Below are positions 7,971 to 17,121 of a DNA stretch of 47,160 nucleotides, in pieces. The notes under the pieces are model-generated. The model did not search any database. It worked only from the letters and a program-made list of their open reading frames with translations, and was not told where the DNA came from. This stretch comes from a virus: the IMG/VR virus record IMGVR_UViG_3300030616_000037, positions 1 to 47,160 of that record. One strand, given 5' to 3'. The position numbers were made by a program, and so were the translations under genes. Numbering within the stretch: position 1 is the stretch's first letter; every line of letters begins with the position of its first letter.

Positions 7971-10929
7971 TTACGTTGCCCCCGTCGCCGCTACCAACCG
8001 GAAGCTCCGTCCAGTTGCCAGTGCCGACGTGACGAACACGGATGCCGTATGGCTCGAATCCAACGTCACCCTGGCCAGCGTTGTTCGTGGTCACGAAGAT
8101 GAGCTGGAGGCGACGCCCCTTCGTCCCCCGCCTCGGCACGAGCGTGTACACGTCGCGCTCGTTCGGATCGACCGTGATGGGGACGGTGTCGTGGAGCGTA
8201 CCGTTCTTGTAGACGAGCATCTGGAGGTCCACCGGGCTGTAGGTGTCCAGCTCGACTTGGTTGATCCACGCGAGGTCACCGCCTTCCGGCGGGATGATGT
8301 GGCCCGTGTCGAGTCGCATCACCTGCTGGGGCCTCTGCCTGTAGGAGATGCCGAAGGCCTGGAGCGAGAACGACGTGAAGGAGCCGGTGAAGTTCGCCTG
8401 CGTCTTCAGGAACGTGCCCAGCGAGGCCAAGGAGGCACGGTAGACCTCTTCCTGTGTCGTCGTGAAGAGCACTGACGTGGTCCCGAGCGTGTCGCCGTCG
8501 TTGAAGAACTCTACTCTCCCCACGCTTCCACCCGTGTCAACATGGATCTGGAGATCAGCGGCGTCCTTCCTTCCGAGCGCATTCCCTCCATCGTCGATCG
8601 GAGTCAGGATATCCACGTAGATGCCGCCCTCGTTGTCTCCTGTGCCCGATTCGATCTCGCGCACCCTTCCGTCACTGGTTCCCACGAGAAGTGTGCCGTC
8701 GTACTCGCGCCAGATCGAGAGAACGCCGTGTTCATAGTCGAATCGGCACCACTGCTGATGGTCCGGCATGTACTTCCAGACCTTCGACGGGATCTCCGGC
8801 GAGTCCTCGCCCTCGGGCGCGAGCATGTAGAGGTTGTGGTTGTCCACCTCGAAGCGGAAGCGTCCGTCCAGGGTGTTCAGCGGCTCGATGTTGTGGCGCT
8901 CGCGGTTCTTCCAGAGGAGAGATGTCCCCGCGAACGGGATCGGCTGGAGGCTGGCCCCGTTCAGCATCATCGGGCCGTCGCCGGAGCGGTAGATGATCGC
9001 GTTTCCGTCCGTGGCCGCAGAGGCATCGACAGGAGGGTTCGCGACGCTCATCTCCTGCGGGTAGAGATCCACAAGAACTCCGCCCGCGTCGAGGTTGCCA
9101 GACCCGGCGATGCGGATGATGTCTTTCGAGCAGCCGATGTAGATCTGCTCCCCAGCCTCAATCACCCAGTAGGGGTCACCGTACCGGCGCAGGTCGATCG
9201 CGTGATACACGCTGAAGCTGGATGGCCTCTTGCCGGAGGAGACGTAGAGCCAGCCTTCGGAGGTGAGCACGAACATACGCTTCCTCCAGGGGCCGGCGAT
9301 GCCGATGACGTTGTCCGGCGGACCCACCGACCCGGGCTCGAAGGGCTCGTTCTCGATCAGCGCATCCAGCTCGCTCTTGAAGATGGCGATCTGAAGGTCG
9401 CTCGAACCCGACCCGGCACCAGGGGCGAGGGAGAAACCGTGAGACGTGAGACGAGCACGCTCTTCCGGCTGGTCGAAGTTGGTGGTGCCCCCACGACGCG
9501 AGGAGATCTCGTCGATCGTCATGCCGCTCGCCGGAGCCGCATTCGTGATCGCGACGCGGTAGTAGGTGTCGAGCCAGCCCCCGTACATGTAGATCCAGAT
9601 CTGATCGACCTGAGCATCCTTCGCAGTGAGCGCCGCCGCAGGGATGGTGACCTGCAATGTCTGCTGAGCGAGATTGAGATCGTCGGAGATCGGGGACATC
9701 GGAGACAGCTCGGTGTAGATCTCGGCTCCAGCAGCATCGAGATACTGGCGAGCGTAGCGGTAGCCGACACGGAAGTTCCCGTTCAGGGAGCGGGCGCCGC
9801 CACCCGTCCAGATAGCATCGTCGAAGTAGGCCGAGTCGGTGGAACCGCTCGACACGTTGTAGGCGATCTTGAAGCCACGCACCGTCTTCCAGTTCCGCCC
9901 CGAAGTCGTGCCTACGCGCTTGAACTGTCCGCGAGACACGGTGAAGTGGCCCCAGGCCGGGGAGGCAGACTGCGTATCCCTGCGGGGTACGGTCGTACCC
10001 CCACGGAGTTCAGTCAGGCGCTTCACCACGTCGCCAGCCACAGCCGGAGAGCGGACGTTGGTCACCTCGTCCGGCGTGAGTACGCTGAGCAGCCGCTCTG
10101 TGGAGGCCGTGTACGCATCCACCGAGTTCACCCTCGGGTCCTTCAGGCCGGTCTCGACATCGTTCTTCAGATCGAAGTCGAAGTAGTAGTAGTCGTCCAC
10201 GAAAGGATCCGTGCCCGTGCCCAGGCCGAACATGATCGTGACCTTGTCCACCTTCTTCGGCTTCGCGAGGTGTACACGGACATCGAAGAGGTCTGTGTTC
10301 GATCCCACCGAGCCACCGATATCGAGGTAGTCCTGATCGGAGGAGAACTTCTTCGAGGCCGAGGCTACGGCATCCGACGAAGGGATGAGTTCCAGGGCGC
10401 TGTTAGCGTTGCCATCGTAGTCGCTCACGAAGTTGCTGGTGCCCTCATGGATCGTGAAGGCAGGCGACTCGCCAGAGTCGAACGTAGCCACCGTTTCGGT
10501 GATCGCGTCGATCGCCGAGAGGGTCGGGGCGTAGGCTGGGGCATCGATACCCCAGTTGTAGAAGTTGCTCCCGTCGAACTTCTTCTTGGTGGTGCCGCGA
10601 GCGAAGAAGGCTTGGTAGGCGTCATCACCAAAGGAGATGTCGCCGGAGCCATCGAAGGCGGTACCGAAGGACATGCCGTCGCGGTAGACCTGATCGTCCA
10701 CCCCGGCGAAGCGATACTTCGTGCCCTGAAGGATAGGGCTATAGAGAGCGTTGACGTTCAGGTCCGCGAAGCCGGTGTAGATGTCCCGGCTCCCACGCCG
10801 CAGAACACGCGCACCCGTGGCGTCGGGGATAGTGTTCGTCGCATGCAGGAGGACCCCGTCCGGGGCGTTCACGGAGTCTGCGTCGGGGTGCCACCTCCAC
10901 CCGCTTGTCGTCCTGAACATCGTCGGCAC
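7963..10929 (-). CDS. Large neck/tail hub protein (possible beta-propeller)
   Basis: I start at GTG (VPTMFRTTSG), 1 base after the preceding stop, with GGGGGTG upstream; an ATG three codons later is possible. The 988-residue protein has many short beta repeats with Trp/Asp/Gly turns (SPAWGHFTVSRG, VIGIAGPWRKRMFVLTSEGWLYVSS, IYIGCSKDIIRIAGSG, GTLLVGTSDGRVREIESG). These recall propeller blades as in P22 gp10-type hub proteins. It follows the adaptor genes in the order expected for a podovirus tail. It is about twice the length of P22 gp10, so extra domains must exist. Function is inferred from order and pattern. Confidence 0.6.
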   Translation of the reverse strand: MPTMFRTTSGWRWHPDADSVNAPDGVLLHATNTIPDATGARVLRRGSRDIYTGFADLNVNALYSPILQGTKYRFAGVDDQVYRDGMSFGTAFDGSGDISFGDDAYQAFFARGTTKKKFDGSNFYNWGIDAPAYAPTLSAIDAITETVATFDSGESPAFTIHEGTSNFVSDYDGNANSALELIPSSDAVASASKKFSSDQDYLDIGGSVGSNTDLFDVRVHLAKPKKVDKVTIMFGLGTGTDPFVDDYYYFDFDLKNDVETGLKDPRVNSVDAYTASTERLLSVLTPDEVTNVRSPAVAGDVVKRLTELRGGTTVPRRDTQSASPAWGHFTVSRGQFKRVGTTSGRNWKTVRGFKIAYNVSSGSTDSAYFDDAIWTGGGARSLNGNFRVGYRYARQYLDAAGAEIYTELSPMSPISDDLNLAQQTLQVTIPAAALTAKDAQVDQIWIYMYGGWLDTYYRVAITNAAPASGMTIDEISSRRGGTTNFDQPEERARLTSHGFSLAPGAGSGSSDLQIAIFKSELDALIENEPFEPGSVGPPDNVIGIAGPWRKRMFVLTSEGWLYVSSGKRPSSFSVYHAIDLRRYGDPYWVIEAGEQIYIGCSKDIIRIAGSGNLDAGGVLVDLYPQEMSVANPPVDASAATDGNAIIYRSGDGPMMLNGASLQPIPFAGTSLLWKNRERHNIEPLNTLDGRFRFEVDNHNLYMLAPEGEDSPEIPSKVWKYMPDHQQWCRFDYEHGVLSIWREYDGTLLVGTSDGRVREIESGTGDNEGGIYVDILTPIDDGGNALGRKDAADLQIHVDTGGSVGRVEFFNDGDTLGTTSVLFTTTQEEVYRASLASLGTFLKTQANFTGSFTSFSLQAFGISYRQRPQQVMRLDTGHIIPPEGGDLAWINQVELDTYSPVDLQMLVYKNGTLHDTVPITVDPNERDVYTLVPRRGTKGRRLQLIFVTTNNAGQGDVGFEPYGIRVRHVGTGNWTELPVGSGDGGNVSA

Positions 10930-10930
10930 G

Positions 10931-11326
10931 TCACACCCCCAGTAGCGCCCTCTCCTCCAGCGTAGACGATGGTGCGCCGCTGACCTCCGGGATAGGCCCG
11001 CCCTCAACCCGGACCTCGTTCAAAGCCTGGGTCAGAACTACGTCGAGGCTCCCGAAAGAGGAGAGGATGGGCGTTCGCCGGAACTCCTCGTCAACGAGTC
11101 CGCCGCCCGCAGCGGGGTTCGTCTTGTTCGGGAAGCGCACGAGGTAGTGCTGGGCAGATTCGTCCCAGACGACTGGGATCCCCAACTCTGGGCCACGAAC
11201 GTTCGCAACGTGCCGGAAGAGCTTCTTGATCCCGCCCCCCGACTCGACGATTACGCCATGGCAGGTGTCACACCACGGATCTCCGAACCAGTCGCGGGTT
11301 GGGAGGTCGCATCCCTTGCATGTCAT
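10931..11326 (-). CDS. Zinc-finger protein between tail genes
   Basis: The 131-residue protein starts MTCKGCDLPTRDWFGDPWCDTC, with two Cys pairs (C3/C6 and C19/C22) that form a zinc ribbon in the first 25 residues. Residues 30-80 form a beta region (GIPVVWDESAQHYLVRF), then a helix and a polar tail. It starts in a TGATG overlap with the fibre gene and stops just before the large neck protein. The role is unknown. Confidence 0.6.
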   Translation of the reverse strand: MTCKGCDLPTRDWFGDPWCDTCHGVIVESGGGIKKLFRHVANVRGPELGIPVVWDESAQHYLVRFPNKTNPAAGGGLVDEEFRRTPILSSFGSLDVVLTQALNEVRVEGGPIPEVSGAPSSTLEERALLGV

Positions 11327-13332
11327 CAGCTCAGCGCTCCCACGGTCTGCGTGGTGCCGTTGTCAGCCACGGAGCGGCTACCCAGCGTGGTCGAACCGTT
11401 CGACTTGTACCACGTCTGGAGTGTCGCGGTCTGGTCGATCTTGAACGCGAACCTCTGGAAGAGGAACTGGAGCTTGTCGCCGTAGGACGCGGTTGCGCTT
11501 GGAATGGAAGCCAGCTCAGCAGCCGGTGCGCTGGTCCATGTCCTCGCGCCGTGGAAGAGGACGTACTTCGTGGTTCCGTAGAGGGGAGCCACGGCCCAGG
11601 CCTCGTCCAGGGTGGCGATCTTCGAGGTGCCATCGTAGTCGATGATCGTCCGGGCCTGCCCCGCCCCAGTGCTGGAGGTCAGGAGCACGGTCAGCCCGTT
11701 GTAGTAGTCGTTCGTGGTGTTCGCGCCCGCATCGAGTTCGAACTCGGTCCCCGTTGGGGCCCCGGCGTTACCGCTGGTAGCCGTCCGGGCCACCATCTGC
11801 CCCAAGACACCGGAGATGTCCTGGCCGGTGGCCCCAGCGATGGCCTCGATACCGTGGCCAGTACCCACTCCCGTGGCGACGATGCCCGACTGGTTCGTCA
11901 GCCCACTCGCGTCAGCATCGAACTGGCTCGTCTTCATGAGCGTGCGGACGTGGACGGAGAAGTCGCGGAAGGCGGGACCATTCTGATCGACGAACTGGAC
12001 CATGACGTCTTCGCCGGTCAGCTCGGAGGAACCATCCAGCACGAGCTTGTAGACCGAGGTCGAGCCCACCTGGGTGATGTTGTTGTCCGGCTTCCCGCTG
12101 TTCGTGGCCTTCAGTACGCCGTCGATGTAGATGAGCACATCGCCGTTGCCGTCTGCCGCACCATGCAGAGTCGCCGGGGCCGTGGTCAGGAAGCGATCGC
12201 TGCTGCTGCTCGCGACGTCCCTGTAGGAGAAGTAGATGTTCTTGTCTTCCCCCTGAATCGCATCGTATTCATAGACGAACATGTGTGCCTCATCCTTTGC
12301 TTCAGCCGCAGGATCGACTGGAACGGTGAAGGTGACTTCACTGCCCTCGTCGGTCTCTACTCCCGAGTCCCATCGTACCTCAACGCGATATCCGTACTCC
12401 GTGCTCTCGGAAAGGGAGCCGATGACCGACTGGACTTCCTCGGGCTCAGTTGTCGAGGCCGTCCACGCCGTTGTGTTGCCGTAAACGCCACCCGTTGGCG
12501 TCGTGTCGTACGCGAACCTCCATTCGAGATCGGTCTTGTTGTTTCGATCCACGGTCGCGTTGAGCGTTGCTCCACCGTCGTTGGAGACCCCGGAGACTCC
12601 AGCGTTCACGCCCGTGGCTGGGTTCGTGGTGACCTCCGGGACATCGGGAAGGGTGGACGCCGAAGAGGACGAGCTGTAGTAGTCAGTCGTCGGGTTCGAG
12701 GTGGCAGAACGGTCGAGGCGGTACCGGAAGTCGTAGGAGGTGTCGGGGTCGAGCCCAGAAACGGTCGTGCTGCCGCAGTTGCGAGAGGTATAGCCAGACT
12801 GGCTACTCTTGAGGGCTGCGCCTGTGGTCCACGTTCCGTCCGAGGTCTTCTTGTACTGAATGTAGAGGGTGACAGTCGAGTCCTTCGTCGAAGGGATGAA
12901 CTCGTCCCCGAGGGCGTTGTTCACCCGAATCGAGAAGGTCTGAAGATTGTCCAGCGTTGGCTCGTCGTCCAGGGTCGGGGCGGAAGCGTACGTTTTCCCA
13001 TGGCTACCGTTCTTCGCGTCGCTCCATGTCTGGTCGAGTTCGGCGTCATCGGTGGCGCCATAGACCCTTGTGTAGACGTTGTCATCGCAATCAGCGGAGA
13101 AGCTGGGGTCGTTCCGCCAGAACGTGTAGTTGATCGGGGGCCCTCCGACGACGACGTCGTAGTTGCTCACCGATGGGCTGGACGAGTAGCCCCACCCCCA
13201 CTGTGTGCGGATCCTGTAGTCTACAGCCTCGCTGGAGGAGCAGTAGAACCGAAACGTGCAGGTCTGCTTGTTCGTGGACTGGTTAATGGTCCCGAAGCTG
13301 AAGTTCTGCACTCCACTGACGGCGCGAGCCAT
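11326..13332 (-). CDS. Large fibre-type protein with fibronectin III-like domains
   Basis: The 668-residue protein starts MARAVSGVQNFSFGTINQ. Residues about 160-225 and 250-345 contain fibronectin type III signatures (TVSGLDPDTSYDFRYRLD; IGSLSESTEYGYRVEVRWDS). The last 250 residues contain LYIDGVLKATN-like beta and a long Ala/Gly/Thr part ending TTQTVGALS. FN3 domains on phage virions usually help weak binding to cell surfaces. It lies between a small virion protein and a zinc protein and starts 3 bases after the preceding stop. A fibre, appendage or tail-associated location is inferred. Confidence 0.7.
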   Translation of the reverse strand: MARAVSGVQNFSFGTINQSTNKQTCTFRFYCSSSEAVDYRIRTQWGWGYSSSPSVSNYDVVVGGPPINYTFWRNDPSFSADCDDNVYTRVYGATDDAELDQTWSDAKNGSHGKTYASAPTLDDEPTLDNLQTFSIRVNNALGDEFIPSTKDSTVTLYIQYKKTSDGTWTTGAALKSSQSGYTSRNCGSTTVSGLDPDTSYDFRYRLDRSATSNPTTDYYSSSSSASTLPDVPEVTTNPATGVNAGVSGVSNDGGATLNATVDRNNKTDLEWRFAYDTTPTGGVYGNTTAWTASTTEPEEVQSVIGSLSESTEYGYRVEVRWDSGVETDEGSEVTFTVPVDPAAEAKDEAHMFVYEYDAIQGEDKNIYFSYRDVASSSSDRFLTTAPATLHGAADGNGDVLIYIDGVLKATNSGKPDNNITQVGSTSVYKLVLDGSSELTGEDVMVQFVDQNGPAFRDFSVHVRTLMKTSQFDADASGLTNQSGIVATGVGTGHGIEAIAGATGQDISGVLGQMVARTATSGNAGAPTGTEFELDAGANTTNDYYNGLTVLLTSSTGAGQARTIIDYDGTSKIATLDEAWAVAPLYGTTKYVLFHGARTWTSAPAAELASIPSATASYGDKLQFLFQRFAFKIDQTATLQTWYKSNGSTTLGSRSVADNGTTQTVGALS

Positions 13333-13335
13333 CTC

Positions 13336-13731
13336 TTACCTCACCTTGAAGACAAGCACCCTGATCGTTCCGCTCGCGAGGTTCACCGACCCACCCGTGT
13401 TGTTGTAGAGGGTCACGGTGACCGTGTTCGTTGCGGAGACGTACGCACTGAGCTGGAGGCCTCCGAGGCTCAGGCTGAACGAGACCATGACGAAGTCGCC
13501 CAGGGAGGCGCCGTTTACTGTCACGGTTGTGCTCGTAGACGAGTTCGTAGCGACGGCCCCTGGATCCCAGGTCTTCGTGTCGGCGGAGTTGTTGAGCCCC
13601 ATCCGCGTCGAGAGGGACGTCAGATTGATCTGGTTCTCGTTCAAGGTGCCACCGCTCGGGTGGACCTTCTCGACGACCGCGAGGCCCCAGTCGAGGTCTT
13701 GCTCAGCGAGTGTGCCGGTTACGATTGCCAT
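13336..13731 (-). CDS. Small beta-structured virion-type protein
   Basis: I start at MAIVTGTLAEQD (131 residues); a longer frame to 13866 overlaps the adaptor gene. The second half has SSTSTTVTVNGASLGDFVMVSFS, VSATNTVTVTLYNNTGGSVNLASGTI and ends VLVFKVR. This pattern (GAxLGDFV ... VTVTLxNxTG ... LASGTxRV) recurs in phage structural proteins linked to fibres or heads. The precise role is unknown. Confidence 0.62.
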   Translation of the reverse strand: MAIVTGTLAEQDLDWGLAVVEKVHPSGGTLNENQINLTSLSTRMGLNNSADTKTWDPGAVATNSSTSTTVTVNGASLGDFVMVSFSLSLGGLQLSAYVSATNTVTVTLYNNTGGSVNLASGTIRVLVFKVR

Positions 13732-13759
13732 CTCAGTACTCCTCCAGATAGTCCGCTGC

Positions 13760-14827
13760 TCATCGCCCACCAGCTCGGAAGGGCCTTTTCCTGCCGTAGT
13801 CGCTCGGGAACCGTTCGAGGTACGCATCGAGCTGACCCTGGCGCCGCTGGCCCATGCCGTACGCACGCTCCTTCATCGCGTCCTTCACGCGACGATCGAT
13901 GCGAGCGACTCCGTCCTCGAACCGAGCCCTGTAGTGGTCTGCGAGCCGCTTGTCTTCGCCCTCACCCGGCTGCGAGTAGGCTCGGTGGAGCGCCCACCAC
14001 TCGACGTACTTCACGGCCCTGTCGGGAACCTCGAACGGGTACTCCTTCAGATCCTTGCCCAGGCGGTAGTACTCCACCCGGGTCGCGTTCTCGTCCTCCA
14101 CCACGCGACGCACTGCGCCGTACTGCTGCGCACCGATCGGGAACTCGCGTGGAACCGAGCGCACGGCGCCATAGCCACCGTTCAGGTTCACCACAGTCTC
14201 GTCGGACCACTGGAAGTCAGAGCCGGTGAAGGCCTTGATGGGCCCGTACGTCCCCTGGATCTCGACGGGAGAGATCGTGGAGACCGGAACGCCGATGGTG
14301 CGGAAGACGAAAAGGCCGTCCTGATCCATGGAGTAGGTGAAGACGCCACCCTGCTCCTTGTCGTAGATGTTGCGGGAGCGCCGCAGCCAGCGAGCGGTGC
14401 GCGGGTAGATACGCAGCCAGTCGTGCAGGCAGCGGTCCACCTCGACGAAGGTGGACGGCAGGGTGTTCTCCGTCTTCACGGACGGTCCCCGGTCTTCCTC
14501 GGTCATGAAGTTCGCGTTGTCGATGGACGTATGGTTCGTCGGGCCCTTAGCTCCAGGCTCGACGTACTCCTTCTCGTCCTCGTAGGTGTAGTTGAAGCGC
14601 TCGAAGATGGGACCGGACATGTAGTCCTTCTCGAAGTCGCGGGTGTGGTTGCCCACGCGAGGCTGACGGTCGAACATCACCATGTCGAAGAGGCACTTCG
14701 CCTCCCGGCACAGCATGTCGTAGCCGTCCTGAACCCAGTCCTCGATCTGGTCCCGGGTCCAGACGTCCTCGTCTTCGTCGTCGAGCTGACGAAGGACGTT
14801 GTTCGTGGCGTCGGTGAGAGTTCTCAT
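13760..14827 (-). CDS. Head-tail adaptor protein 2
   Basis: The 355-residue protein starts MRTLTDATNNVLRQLDDEDED, then TRDQIEDWVQDGYDMLCREAK, the same helix pattern as the preceding gene but with a longer, beta-rich middle (residues 60-260) and a basic C-terminus. It probably forms a second ring in the connector or is a neck protein. It follows adaptor 1 by ATGA overlap. Paralogy is inferred from the pattern, as identity is low. Confidence 0.65.
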   Translation of the reverse strand: MRTLTDATNNVLRQLDDEDEDVWTRDQIEDWVQDGYDMLCREAKCLFDMVMFDRQPRVGNHTRDFEKDYMSGPIFERFNYTYEDEKEYVEPGAKGPTNHTSIDNANFMTEEDRGPSVKTENTLPSTFVEVDRCLHDWLRIYPRTARWLRRSRNIYDKEQGGVFTYSMDQDGLFVFRTIGVPVSTISPVEIQGTYGPIKAFTGSDFQWSDETVVNLNGGYGAVRSVPREFPIGAQQYGAVRRVVEDENATRVEYYRLGKDLKEYPFEVPDRAVKYVEWWALHRAYSQPGEGEDKRLADHYRARFEDGVARIDRRVKDAMKERAYGMGQRRQGQLDAYLERFPSDYGRKRPFRAGGR

Positions 14828-15519
14828 CGCCTCAGTCCAATGTGGCTGATCTGGCGCCGTGCGCCCATCTGTGGATGACGGTCGCGGCGCATCCTGTTCT
14901 TCGCGAAGTTTGCCAGCTCGTCCCTGTGCTCAGAGAAGCGCTGCCAGAACATCAGGCTCTTCTGCGTCTCCTTCCTCTGGCCCAGGAGGGTGTACATCAT
15001 GTAGTGCTCGATCGCGTCGGTGAAGTCGGGCGGGATCTCGGTGATCTTCGAGGAGAGTCCAGTGACGAGACCTCCGGTCTCCTCGACGTGCGAGAAGAGC
15101 GAGGAGTAGTGGACGCGCAGCGGGCTCGTATCGTTCCCCGGCACCGGGTAGGCGCCGAGGAAGTAGAGGCCCCGCATCCACCACCAGCGCGACTCGTCCG
15201 GCTTCCACTCCCACTGCCGTCCCACGGTGTCGTCCAGCTCGCGAGGCGTGGTTGGGGCGAGCCACTTGTTGGTCCTCGTGTTCCAGACGGCAGTGACGCG
15301 AAGAGCGTCGGGTGGGAGGTACGCCCGCAGGTCAACGTAGGGAGCCCACTTCCGCCTCTGCACCACCACGGACAGCTCGTTGGCCTCCGTGACTTCGGCC
15401 AGCTCGTCGAGAGCGTCGTTGTACGCCCCCACGAGGTCAGCCGTGGTGAAGAAGCGGTTGTCGGGATCCTCCAACCGGATCAAGATCCGGTCGATGACCT
15501 GCTGGACAGTGTCGGCCAT
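14824..15519 (-). CDS. Head-tail adaptor protein 1
   Basis: The 231-residue protein starts MADTVQQVIDRILIRLEDPDN, then TTADLVGAYNDALDELAEVTEA, a helix pair typical of head-tail connector/adaptor proteins (P22 gp4-like). LSVVV, LRAYLPPDALRVTAVW strands follow, then Trp-rich residues 105-120, and a C-terminal helix with Arg/His-rich end. Adaptors form a 12-mer ring under the portal. The next gene has the same start pattern, so they are paralogues. Overlap is ATGA. Confidence 0.72.
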   Translation of the reverse strand: MADTVQQVIDRILIRLEDPDNRFFTTADLVGAYNDALDELAEVTEANELSVVVQRRKWAPYVDLRAYLPPDALRVTAVWNTRTNKWLAPTTPRELDDTVGRQWEWKPDESRWWWMRGLYFLGAYPVPGNDTSPLRVHYSSLFSHVEETGGLVTGLSSKITEIPPDFTDAIEHYMMYTLLGQRKETQKSLMFWQRFSEHRDELANFAKNRMRRDRHPQMGARRQISHIGLRR

Positions 15520-15522
15520 GTG

Positions 15523-15945
15523 TTACCTGAGGCCGAAGCGCTGGGCCAGCATCGTCAGGACGTTCGGGCCTGCGGCCCGGAGCGCCTCGACGGCAGGGGT
15601 CGCCTGCTGGTACGCCTGACCGCCCGCGACGGCTGGGGCGGGCATAGCAGACGCCAACTGCGGGGTCCGCTGGAGGGCCTCTGCGATACCCGCGTAGTCG
15701 GGGGTCGTCGGGAGGCCACCCATGGTTCCACCGGCCACACCCATGTCAGGGTCGCCGGGAGTCATCGCACCCGGCTCGCCCGGGGCCAGAGCCCCTGGAG
15801 GTGTGACGGCTTGCATTGGGGGGCATCCCATCCTCACCCTCTCGTTGGGATCTGTGATCGATGCGCAGAGGGCCTCAAACTCAGCAGAGCCGCCCCCGAC
15901 CCCGACTCCTGCGTTGGCCAACATTCCAAGTACTGGGCTACCCAT
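15523..15945 (-). CDS. Pro/Ala/Gly-rich structural-type protein
   Basis: The 140-residue protein starts MGSPVLGMLANAGVGVGGG and has ITDPNERVRMGCPP near residue 30, a GEPGAMTPGDPD low-complexity stretch, and a helical end (LRAAGPNVLTMLAQRFGLR). A short GMLANAGVGVGG-like start is often seen in internal virion proteins. It ends 3 bases before the first adaptor gene. A virion role is inferred from context. Confidence 0.55.
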   Translation of the reverse strand: MGSPVLGMLANAGVGVGGGSAEFEALCASITDPNERVRMGCPPMQAVTPPGALAPGEPGAMTPGDPDMGVAGGTMGGLPTTPDYAGIAEALQRTPQLASAMPAPAVAGGQAYQQATPAVEALRAAGPNVLTMLAQRFGLR

Positions 15946-16051
15946 TTTCCTTCTCCTTCTTCTTCAGCTTACTCATGGCCTCCTCGGCAATGCGCTTCCG
16001 GTTGGCCTTCTCCTTGCGATCCCGTTCCCGACGAGCCTTGCTGCGCCCCAT
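15938..16051 (-). CDS. 37-residue Lys/Arg-rich protein
   Basis: The 37-codon gene starts directly after the previous stop (TAGATG) and overlaps the next gene by 8 bases. Its product (MGRSKARRERDRKEKANRKR, then IAEEAMSKLKKKEKENG) is almost half Lys and Arg, a helix with Lys/Glu patterns. It may bind nucleic acid or membrane, or be a packaged basic peptide. The small size leaves some doubt, but its fit between genes supports it. Confidence 0.55.
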   Translation of the reverse strand: MGRSKARRERDRKEKANRKRIAEEAMSKLKKKEKENG

Positions 16052-16402
16052 CTACTTCCTTCCGTTGAGCATCTCCCGCTTGATCCACTCGATGTCCTGG
16101 CCGATCGCCGCGATCTGACCTGGGATTTCATTTTCTCTGCTAACGTGCCCCTCGATGAGGGCTACGAGAGCGTCGAACTTCTCGCCGGACACCGCGAAGC
16201 TGATATCGTACGCGCTGAGTCGAGACTGGATGCTTTCGATGGCCGCATCTTGCCGAGTCTGGTGGGTCTCCATGGCTAGAAACTCCCTCTTGACGAAGAA
16301 CGTCAGCGAACGCCACCAGAAGGAGTTCAGAAGGAACAGCCCGACCATCAATGCGAGTGCGACCCCAGGGTACGTTTCCACGATGCCGTCGAGCCATTCC
16401 AT
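16052..16402 (-). CDS. Membrane anchor with long coiled coil
   Basis: The 116-residue protein has a hydrophobic segment at residues 12-30 (PGVALALMVGLFLLNSFWW) and a long helix with heptads at residues 45-115 (DAAIESIQSRLSAYDISFAV, IGQDIEWIKREML). It is a second TM plus coiled-coil protein in the same module. It may be a second holin-like or i-spanin-like protein. The stop is immediately followed by the next ATG (TAGATG). Confidence 0.55.
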   Translation of the reverse strand: MEWLDGIVETYPGVALALMVGLFLLNSFWWRSLTFFVKREFLAMETHQTRQDAAIESIQSRLSAYDISFAVSGEKFDALVALIEGHVSRENEIPGQIAAIGQDIEWIKREMLNGRK

Positions 16403-16408
16403 GAGGCC

Positions 16409-16576
16409 CTACCCTTTCTTCGGCTGCTGACGAATGAGAGCCAGGGCCGCAGCGGCGCCAGCGATGCCAGCCGCGAGCCACTCCTGCGGAGTGAGGCCAC
16501 CCTCGATGAGGGGGCTGAGCGTTGTCGCGAAGGCAACGGCACTGGCCAGGATGGTTTCCACGACAAGTCTGAGCAT
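16409..16576 (-). CDS. Holin candidate, 55 residues, two membrane segments
   Basis: A 55-codon gene starts at an ATG behind AGGAGAG. The product (MLRLVVETILASAVAFATT..., ending RQQPKKG) has hydrophobic segments at about residues 3-22 and 33-49 joined by a short turn (SPLIEGGLTPQEW), then a basic tail. That is a class II holin shape, and QEWLAAGIAGAAAAL resembles the second helix of known small holins. Two membrane helices, basic tail and place near the endolysin make it the best holin in the window. Confidence 0.72.
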   Translation of the reverse strand: MLRLVVETILASAVAFATTLSPLIEGGLTPQEWLAAGIAGAAAALALIRQQPKKG

Positions 16577-16597
16577 TCGCTCTCCTTTCCGCCTAGA

Positions 16598-16882
16598 TTA
16601 CCAGTCGAAGGTTACTCGCGCACCGCCGGCCCAGTCACCCGTGTGCTTGCGCTCCACGACGAGGCCCATGGACCACTGGTCACTCAGGCGAGCGGCCATG
16701 ACCGCAGCGACGCGTTCGTTGTCGAGACGAACGTCGAGAACGGCCCCGTCACCCTGGACATCACGCAGGGCTTCCTCGACGTGGCCCTGAATGACGGAGT
16801 CGGAGAAGAACCGCTTCTCCTGAAAGACCCCGCCTCCGAGCGGGACCAGCTTCTTCTCCAGCGCTGGATGCATCGGCATCAC
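16598..16882 (-). CDS. Hypothetical protein in lysis module
   Basis: The 94-residue protein starts MMPMHPALEKKLVPLGGG in overlap with the preceding gene and ends with a beta-like part (WSMGLVVERKHTGDWAGGARVTFDW). No signal, membrane segment or Cys is present. The alternating C-terminal strands could be beta-barrel-like. Function is unknown. Confidence 0.55.
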   Translation of the reverse strand: MMPMHPALEKKLVPLGGGVFQEKRFFSDSVIQGHVEEALRDVQGDGAVLDVRLDNERVAAVMAARLSDQWSMGLVVERKHTGDWAGGARVTFDW

Positions 16883-17121
16883 TCCACCCCCGTTCCGACG
16901 TCAGAGGCCTTGGCCACCTCGTTCAAGACGGGGTAGACCGCGTACAGCTCGCGGCGGAGTTCCTTGACGTCGTCTTTCAGCTCCGTCTGAGCCTCCTTCA
17001 TCATCTCCAGCCTGACTTGGTTGGCCTCCGCGATCTGGACGCCATCCCAGACGACCTTCCCGATGAAACCGAGAACGCCCAGGATCGCAGCGAGCGCAAC
17101 CTTCTCGAAGTCGAGTCTCAT
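16879..17121 (-). CDS. TM plus coiled-coil protein (spanin- or holin-like)
   Basis: The 80-residue protein has a membrane segment at residues 8-27 (VALAAILGVLGFIGKVVWDG) and a coiled coil at residues 30-65 (LEMMKEAQTELKDDVKELRRELYAVY). One N-terminal membrane helix and a coiled coil is the inner-membrane spanin pattern; small holin-like proteins also look this way. The adjacent lipoprotein could be the outer-membrane partner, but it is much larger than known o-spanins. It overlaps both neighbours by 4 bases. Confidence 0.6.
   Translation of the reverse strand: MRLDFEKVALAAILGVLGFIGKVVWDGVQIAEANQVRLEMMKEAQTELKDDVKELRRELYAVYPVLNEVAKASDVGTGVE

Noticed and set aside
8530-8545. TTGACA box on the minus strand inside the neck gene, and similar boxes near 34200, 45376 and 47094
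   Set aside because: None has an acceptable -10 at 16-19 bases and all lie within coding sequence.
8542-14229. Other long plus-strand frames (8542-10965, 11299-14229 and similar ones at 3340-5940, 25242-26987, 34134-36542)
   Set aside because: All are opposite convincing minus-strand genes and have Arg/Val/Leu-rich, low-information translations with no recognisable domain.
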